Assembly (NCBI GenBank): GCA_024516035.1 | Contig: CM044959.1 | Coordinates: forward strand, 20,888,241 to 20,952,240 | DNA length: 64,000 nucleotides | Direction: 5' to 3' | Source: Bactericera cockerelli | Taxonomy: Eukaryota > Arthropoda > Insecta > Hemiptera > Triozidae | Shown: positions 58,375-64,000 of the stretch, piece by piece | Layout: each line of letters opens with the position of its first letter | How positions within the stretch are numbered: the first letter of the stretch is position 1 | Made by a program: the position numbers and the translations under genes | Notes under the pieces: model-generated | The model's input: only the letters and a program-made list of their open reading frames with translations | What the model was told of the DNA's origin: nothing | Database searches by the model: none

Positions 58375-58513
58375 CTCTCTTTTCACCAACACACACATAC
58401 AAAACACACACACACACACCACCCCCCCAGACACACACACACGTACACACACACACACGCCTACACACACCCCTCACACACACACACACACACCTCAAAC
58501 ACACACACACTTC
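58375..58513. repeat. CA microsatellite
   Basis: Interrupted (CA)n with CCCC, CGTA and CCT breaks. Three His/Thr-rich plus frames over it are artefacts. Confidence 0.95.
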
Positions 58514-58514
58514 A

Positions 58515-59538
58515 ATTTTTTTGAGAAGCGAAAAAAACTAACTCTAGTGGAGGCGAAAAACATTACCTGACCAATAATGACCTCAATATACAGCGTGTCT
58601 CTGGAATAGATAGAAAAAACTAAGAGGGGCAGGAGCCTCTTTGTTCTCTAATTTTCTCAAGGAAACTTTTTTAAACTTTTTCTTCCTGCCGCTTCATCTC
58701 CAAGTAAGTGAGGGCAATCTTTCGAGCTATGCGACACCCCTAGACCCCACTGACGCACGGCCTAAGACGCCCACCAGTGCCCACTCCACCAAATTATAAG
58801 GGACCTCGCACGAAGCTCAGAGACGAAGGATATTTCGTCGGTGCAAACACTCTGTTTACCCAAGTGTCTCAAAGAGTTCAAATATTGACGAACGTCCACT
58901 ACCGGAAAGGCTGAAACGTTTCTTGAAAGGTCACAATGAATAAACGAATCTTAAAATAAAGGATTGTTTTCGGAAACTAATGGATGGCTTTTCAAAAACA
59001 CAGGAAATAGTATGACTTAGCAACGAATACTTTTCATCCTTTAGAATTTAAATTGTTCTTGGGAATTCAAATTTTAACCCCTTCTATTGGAAGAGGATCT
59101 AAGAGAAAAAAACTGAAGAAAAGAGCTAAATAGGAAGATATAGAACGAAAGGATTCAAGTAGGTTTGGAAAAAAGACAAAGTAAAAGAAGAAGAAGATTT
59201 GGAATTACCATTTTTGTTATCGGATCACTGCAATATGCAAATTTCACTAAGAACATCATATGGATTGGCACTGTTGGGTATTATCAGTACATGTTCTGCT
59301 AGGATGGGTGAGTGTCTAATGATTTCTTCCAGAAATTGAAAAAGATCTTGTTGTGACTAGATGAATCAGCTTGATAGAAGAATATACTGATGATACAGCC
59401 AAAAAACAAACTGAATCCTGTGAATAAAATCTTGAAAGTTTTGGGTTAAACCCCGGAGCATTTTTGATTCACCAAAGCGTAAGGGGGTCAAATAGACATT
59501 CTGATGAATAAATCGGTTAAATTTATAATCTTAAAAAC
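58515..59538. other. Non-genic DNA
   Basis: Somewhat GC-richer around 58680-58880. No exon with splice signals or repeat copy recognised. Confidence 0.4.
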
Positions 59539-59551
59539 TAAAGAACAGTTT

Positions 59552-59806
59552 AAGCCAGCGTCGATGGCATGTTGAATACACCGGTTCCCTTCAGAACACC
59601 GAAGTTAAGCGACATCCAGCGAGGTTAAGACTTGGATGGGTGACCATTCAAATTCTAATTCTCGTGACGCTGGCTTTTCCCGGCCCCACTCAGGCTGGGT
59701 GAGGTCAATGTGAGTAGCAGGTTTGTGAGTTTCCTGCGAATGGAGGGTAAAACCCCCGTCGTGATATGACCATGACCATGGCAGTTGAAAGCGACGTTAA
59801 ACCCCA

Positions 59807-59841
<35 letters not shown>
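59552..59841 (+). repeat. 5S-rRNA-headed SINE, young full-length copy
   Basis: The head, 59554-59674, is 121 nt, the length of a 5S rRNA. It keeps GTTGAATACACCGGTTCCC, an A-box-like CCGAAGTTAAGCGACATCC and a C-box-like GACTTGGATGGGTGACC. Its ends GCCAGCGTC and GACGCTGGC pair like 5S helix I. The body (CTCAGGCTGGGTGAGGTCAA, AAAACCCCCGTCGTGATATG, GCGACGTTAAACCCC) and an A tail follow. Target duplications AAAGAACAGTTT flank it (59540-59551 and 59842-59853). The head would act as an internal RNA polymerase III type 1 promoter; mobility would come from a LINE reverse transcriptase in trans. Confidence 0.95.
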
Positions 59842-59848
<7 letters not shown>

Positions 59849-59854
59849 AGTTTC

Positions 59855-61204
59855 ATGAATAAATAACAGGGCTACTCCACCTTTTTAATGTCTCTGTTTT
59901 TTAAATTCATGTTATCAGTGAAATTATTGTTTTCTTCTTTTTCATATTCTCTTCTTGTAACCTCTTTCAATGTTATGCCTTTTATAGCATACATAATTCA
60001 CGAATATTATCATTATTTAACTGGATTTCAGTTGTCTTAAGTATGGGAAAATCAAAGTTCAGAATAAATTCTTTACAGTTAAAAGAATTATTTTCACTGA
60101 ATAAACATCAATGGAAACTTTCTTTATTGTATTTATCACTTTTCATCCCTGTGTTTTAGGTAGGTATGTTTTAGGATGGTCAACATTGTTTGCTTTTTTT
60201 TATCAAATATTTTAGTGATAAGAACAAGAAGTCATTGAATAAACTAAATAAATGGTGTGTAAAATGCCAGTGCTGTTTCCTAATGTTTTCTTATCAGGTT
60301 CTACAAACTACTTTTGAAGACTAACTCTTGTTGGCATTATGGTGATAATGAGTAGTCACGTAGGCGTCGCGAAGTCTATTATGCTATTCACAAATTATAG
60401 CAAGGAAGTAAGTCCCTCATTTTTAAGATATTAATAATTTATAAACATATATTATACTCAGTCATTCTATACCTCTCATCGTCTCTCCATATTTTCTTCT
60501 TCTTTTTATTTCCTTCTTTTTATCTCATTCTCTCCTTCTCGTGTTTAAAATATTAATTTTTATCACAACCTCTTTTGTACCTCTTCCCTCCATCCTCCTA
60601 CTTCTACACGTCTTTCATTTCATATTTTCTTTTCTCACTCCGTCTCTTTCTCTACCTGAATTCCTACCTATCTTTTAATTAATAAATACCTGTCTTCATT
60701 TTACCTCTATTTCTTTCTTACCCTCAGTCTCTCTTACGCTTTCTGTTTTCTTTTCTTCATCTTCTCTCATTCTCTTTTATTCTCACCCTATATCTTTCCC
60801 TCCCACTTCTATACCTCCCTTTCCTCTCCTCTCTCCCTATTTTTCTCTCTCATTTTAATTACGCTAACAAAAGTTCAAGAGTCAAGGAGTTAAGAGCAGA
60901 GAGCTATCCGAGATGAAACAATATATCCCGAGATCTTTTCATAAACTTTTCAAATCCAGTTGTCACTACAGGGTGGGGTGATCACTTCTTTTTTCTTTTT
61001 CACAATTGGGTTGGCATGGGGCAACCTCGTGCGCATGGTTGATTGGTTCTGGCACTCCTAATTTCACACTTTAACTCTTACTTTTCAACTTTGGTTTGTA
61101 CTGACATATATTCTAATTTAAAAGAGATTAGTGTAAAGTATCAATGTTATATAATATCCACATGCTAACTGCTTGCTATAAAATTTACTTTAGTAACTAA
61201 AAAT
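59855..61204. other. Non-genic DNA with pyrimidine-rich tract
   Basis: Pyrimidine-rich low complexity at 60470-60860 (CTC, TTC, TCTC). No exon recognised. Confidence 0.5.
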
Positions 61205-61410
61205 GCAGGTAACTAGTGTGTGGACACAACGGAGGACTATACCCTGGACCGTGGGGTAAAGCCAGAACCACGTAAAATAATCCAACCATGATATTGAATG
61301 TAAGCGGCCACAACGGAGTCCCAAAAATGATTGTCTATATCAAGCTTTAGGTAACAGGGTCTGGGGTGTAAGGTATAGGTCAAAGTTCTCGTTGTGGCCG
61401 CCTACTAATA
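61205..61410 (-). repeat. Interspersed repeat family Y, copy 2
   Basis: Reverse complement matches 33385-33600 from GGCGGCCACAACGAGAAC to GTCCTCCGTTGTGTCC, with gaps. Includes the internal GTGGCCGCTTACATT. No ORF. Confidence 0.65.
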
Positions 61411-61411
61411 A

Positions 61412-62485
61412 TACATATGATTAATGGAAATGTGCAATGCATTTACGTTACCTGTAAAATCAATCCATTTGTTTCTGAATTTTTCCTACCTATTTTAAAA
61501 AGGTCAAAAGAACAAGATTAAGTATGGTAATTCCGAATTCATTCTCTTTCATTTAATCCTGAAAGGCCACCTGCTTTATCATAAGTACTTCCTTGCGATC
61601 TTGTAACCCTTGTGTTGATCTACTACCTTCCTTACTTTTCGTGCGCTTCGTATGGAGATTCACTATTTAATGGATGAGACACAACACAGGAGACAGGCGT
61701 TTTGTTCCATGGTTACAAAAAAAAAGAAGCCTCTTAAAGGAATCTCTTTTCATTTTTTGTATGACAGGAATTGAACACAACACAGTGTGATGTGTAGTAT
61801 TTTAGATTACCCCGTAACCTTTGCATACGAAAACTTTGTGAAAATTTCAAAGCTCTCTGCATTACAGCTTTCAAACGAAAGTGCTCTTTTCTCCTGCGCT
61901 TTTTGGACTTTATTTTAGGTCAACGCTGAGCTAAGTAGGTCAACTTTATATGGCGTACAGATAAGGAGTTTTTTATACGAAGTTTTCAAAATCTTGCTAT
62001 GCCGATCTACTCATTGTCGGTTTTTATTCCTTCTAAGCTAAATGCAGCTTATTATTAGTAGTAGCCAGCTTTAAGGTCAAATGATAAAACAAGATTATAT
62101 TATTAAAGTAATTTATGATGAGTTTCAACCAAACACAGCGCCGACTTAACTTTAATCCTGTTTTATGATTCGGCCTTTACACATTTCGTAAATACCTAAA
62201 TTAAAATAAAATATGTGTAAATAAAGTTAGTAAATGAAGTAGGTATTTTACCTTCTAACCCTGCAACAGGTGTAAATTCAAAGCTACATTCCACGGTGTC
62301 ATTCACCCTTTGCATGATCAGAGCTCATTTGCTGTGGAGTTGTTCGTTTAAAGTTGCTAGTGTGAAACACACGTAAAGCATGCAATACATGATTGTTATA
62401 ATATTTTTTAAACGTGATTTTTTTTAAAACCCATGTAAATTTGAAACTGACCTATAAAATGACTCCTTACCATTTATTATTTAGT
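61412..62485. other. Non-genic AT-rich DNA
   Basis: Nothing recognised. Confidence 0.4.
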
Positions 62486-62486
62486 A

Positions 62487-62720
62487 GTCACCGTGCCCGA
62501 GTGAGTTAGCGCTAGGCATTGCACGCACGGTGACCTGGGTACGATCCCCATCGGGGCAGGATTTTTACTGCTCTGTACTTGGGTGTTCGGGGTGAAAAAA
62601 GGAAAAATGAGTGCAAAAGTGGCGGAATTATAAGCAAAAATAAAATATTGGGATGTTAAAATACGGAAAAGTCCTATTATTCTGCGCTTTCCACTAAAAT
62701 TGTGATATAATAACAAAAAG
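62487..62720 (+). repeat. tRNA-headed SINE, family 5, plus copy 1
   Basis: A-box CCGAGTGAGTTAGCGCTAGG, then GCACGCACGGTGACCTGG and the B-box-like GGGTACGATCCCC. The body starts GGATTTTTACTGC. The minus frame over it (62477-62728) is an artefact. Confidence 0.75.
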
Positions 62721-62934
62721 AAACACATTGATTATTTATATTTATTATTTATGATTCAGCTGAAACAGTTTACTTGAATTTCAATCCGTACGAATCCTGT
62801 TTCTAACTATCCTGTACTTAACAGTAAAACAAAAGAGCCTGTTTTCTCTCATTGTTTGGCTCCATAGTTAGATGAAGGACTGCACTTAGCCCTAGGAGTA
62901 CAAGACGTCTTATTCTTGTGAATAGTAGTCAGGT

Positions 62935-63095
62935 AGTCACCATTGTTGAGATGGTAGCAGGGCTTGCACGCAGCTGACTAGCGATCGAACCCCGGCTGAG
63001 AATTTTTTCTCTACTGAGCATGGTGTTCCTGTCCGGGATTCACTCATTCCTCGTGAGGAAAAATGAGTCATTACTATTGTAAGTAACGGCTAGTG
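62935..63095 (+). repeat. tRNA-headed SINE, family 5, plus copy 2
   Basis: GTAGTCACCATTGTTGAGAT, GGCTTGCACGCAGCTGACT and the B-box-like GCGATCGAACCCC. The body CTGTCCGGGATTCACTCATT, CCTCGTGAGGAAAA resembles the tail of the copy at 23985. More diverged than its neighbour at 62487. Confidence 0.65.
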
Positions 63096-63737
63096 GAAAC
63101 ACAACATTACCATCAGAGTAAAAGAGTTAGGTACATATATTTTTTTTCTCTCAGAGAAGTGATGGTATTATAAAATTGTGAATGTTCTCTTGTCACAACC
63201 TAATACCAAACGTCACAATGTCACTATACAATAAAAACGTCACAATACTTATTCAAACGTCACAATACTGACAGGTACTTTTCTGAAAATTCAACAGCTA
63301 ATTATGGTACCTAACTACCTATGGGTTCAGATACCGAGCCTAAGAACAAAGCTCTTACTTCTGTGGATCCATGAATCTCGTCTCAAAGGCCACAAGACTC
63401 ATCTTGCAACCCCCAACAGAAGAGGGGTCAGGTAACGCCCGCTGGGTAAGTAATAGATTAATCCAGGCGTGGAGGATCAGCCAGAGATTTGTCGCCCAGT
63501 CATGGATAAGGAAAATAAGTATTTGGGACATAATGAGGTGAACAAATACTCACTCGGGGGTGTTTATCAAAAGTCACACTAATTAATTGATTTAATTAAA
63601 TCACCAAATCATTTTAGTCAATCGTCAACTTACAACGGTTTACTTCCCCTAATATGTTGTTGATAAACACACCAACAGCACCAACCAGTGATTAGCACTA
63701 TCACCATGTTGAATGTGAATGATAAACGTACTCTTAC

Positions 63738-64000
63738 ACCAGCCTCGGTAGCGTAACGGTTATGACTACTGCCCATAGTCCAGTGGTCTTGAGTTCGACT
63801 TCCGGTTGAGGCAGACTTTTCGAAGAAAATTATGTCCCCTCCAAACGCGTGAGGCTGGCATTCCCGGCCCTACCCAGGATGGGTGAGACTATAATTTGGG
63901 TAGCTGGTACGATTCCCAGCGAATGGAGAGTATAACCCCCGTCCTGATTATCCATCTCAAATCAGGACGTTAAAACCGAATAGAATCAACAGGTCACAAA
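63738..64000 (+). repeat. tRNA-headed SINE, family 4, copy 2
   Basis: Head CCAGCCTCGGTAGCGTAACG, B-box-like GAGTTCGACTTCC. The body has CCCGGCCCTACCCAGGATGG, CCCAGCGAATGGAGAG and CAGGACGTTAAAACCG. It reaches the end of the window, so its 3' end may be missing. Its body is homologous to that of the 5S-headed SINEs. Confidence 0.88.

Noticed and set aside
59554..59674. Genuine 5S rRNA gene
   Set aside because: It is followed by a SINE body, an A tail and target duplications, and occurs in diverged dispersed copies.

Overview
This is a window of large, AT-rich animal nuclear DNA, almost certainly from an arthropod and most likely an insect. The evidence is very sparse exons, long introns or intergenic DNA, abundant dinucleotide repeats, tRNA- and 5S-rRNA-headed SINEs, Helitrons, a PIF/Harbinger-type element with a MADF coding fossil, and many foldback elements. 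A hemipteran is my guess, but the sequence alone does not settle it. Nothing bacterial or plasmid-like (operons, ribosome binding sites, CRISPR) is present. No complete gene and no canonical functional tRNA gene was found.

Coding content is minimal and lies on the minus strand. Two GC-rich exons with good splice signals and matching phase (37513-37796, then 33620-33819) look like consecutive internal exons of one gene encoding a polar, Ser/Arg-rich, probably disordered protein segment that I do not recognise. A possible initial exon (56771-56978), with a good start context and a strong donor, has the phase needed to join the first of these, across an intron of about 19 kb. This link is a hypothesis. 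If it is right, much of the window from 33 to 57 kb is intron of this gene.

Layout. 0-5 kb: pyrimidine-rich repeats, tRNA-headed SINEs and a 258-bp MITE with perfect 31-bp inverted ends. 5-21 kb: mostly featureless AT-rich DNA with a second SINE copy, small MITE-like elements, a hAT-type end and several short palindromes. 21.6-22.7 kb: a near-perfect 249-bp-arm inverted repeat beside an older foldback element. 23.5-29.5 kb: a 1.6-kb segment present twice in direct orientation. The left copy carries an 804-bp PIF/Harbinger-type insertion with TTA target duplication, and the right copy shows the empty site. 30 kb: a decayed ORF resembling a LINE C-terminus. 33-38 kb: the two exons plus SINEs. 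42.8-45.2 kb and 53.7 kb: three Helitron-type elements, each ending in a GC-rich hairpin followed by CTAG and sitting between A and T. 48.5-50.8 kb: a purine-rich tract and a minisatellite with alternating 135/110-bp units, split by a SINE. 54-64 kb: more 5S- and tRNA-headed SINEs, a CA repeat and pyrimidine-rich DNA.

The most notable biology is the SINE set. A 5S-rRNA-headed family, including a young copy with a full-length 121-nt 5S-like head and a 12-bp target duplication, shares its body with a tRNA-headed family. This implies head swapping between SINEs that use different RNA polymerase III promoters. The Harbinger element, dated relative to the local duplication by its empty site, is the clearest record of transposition.
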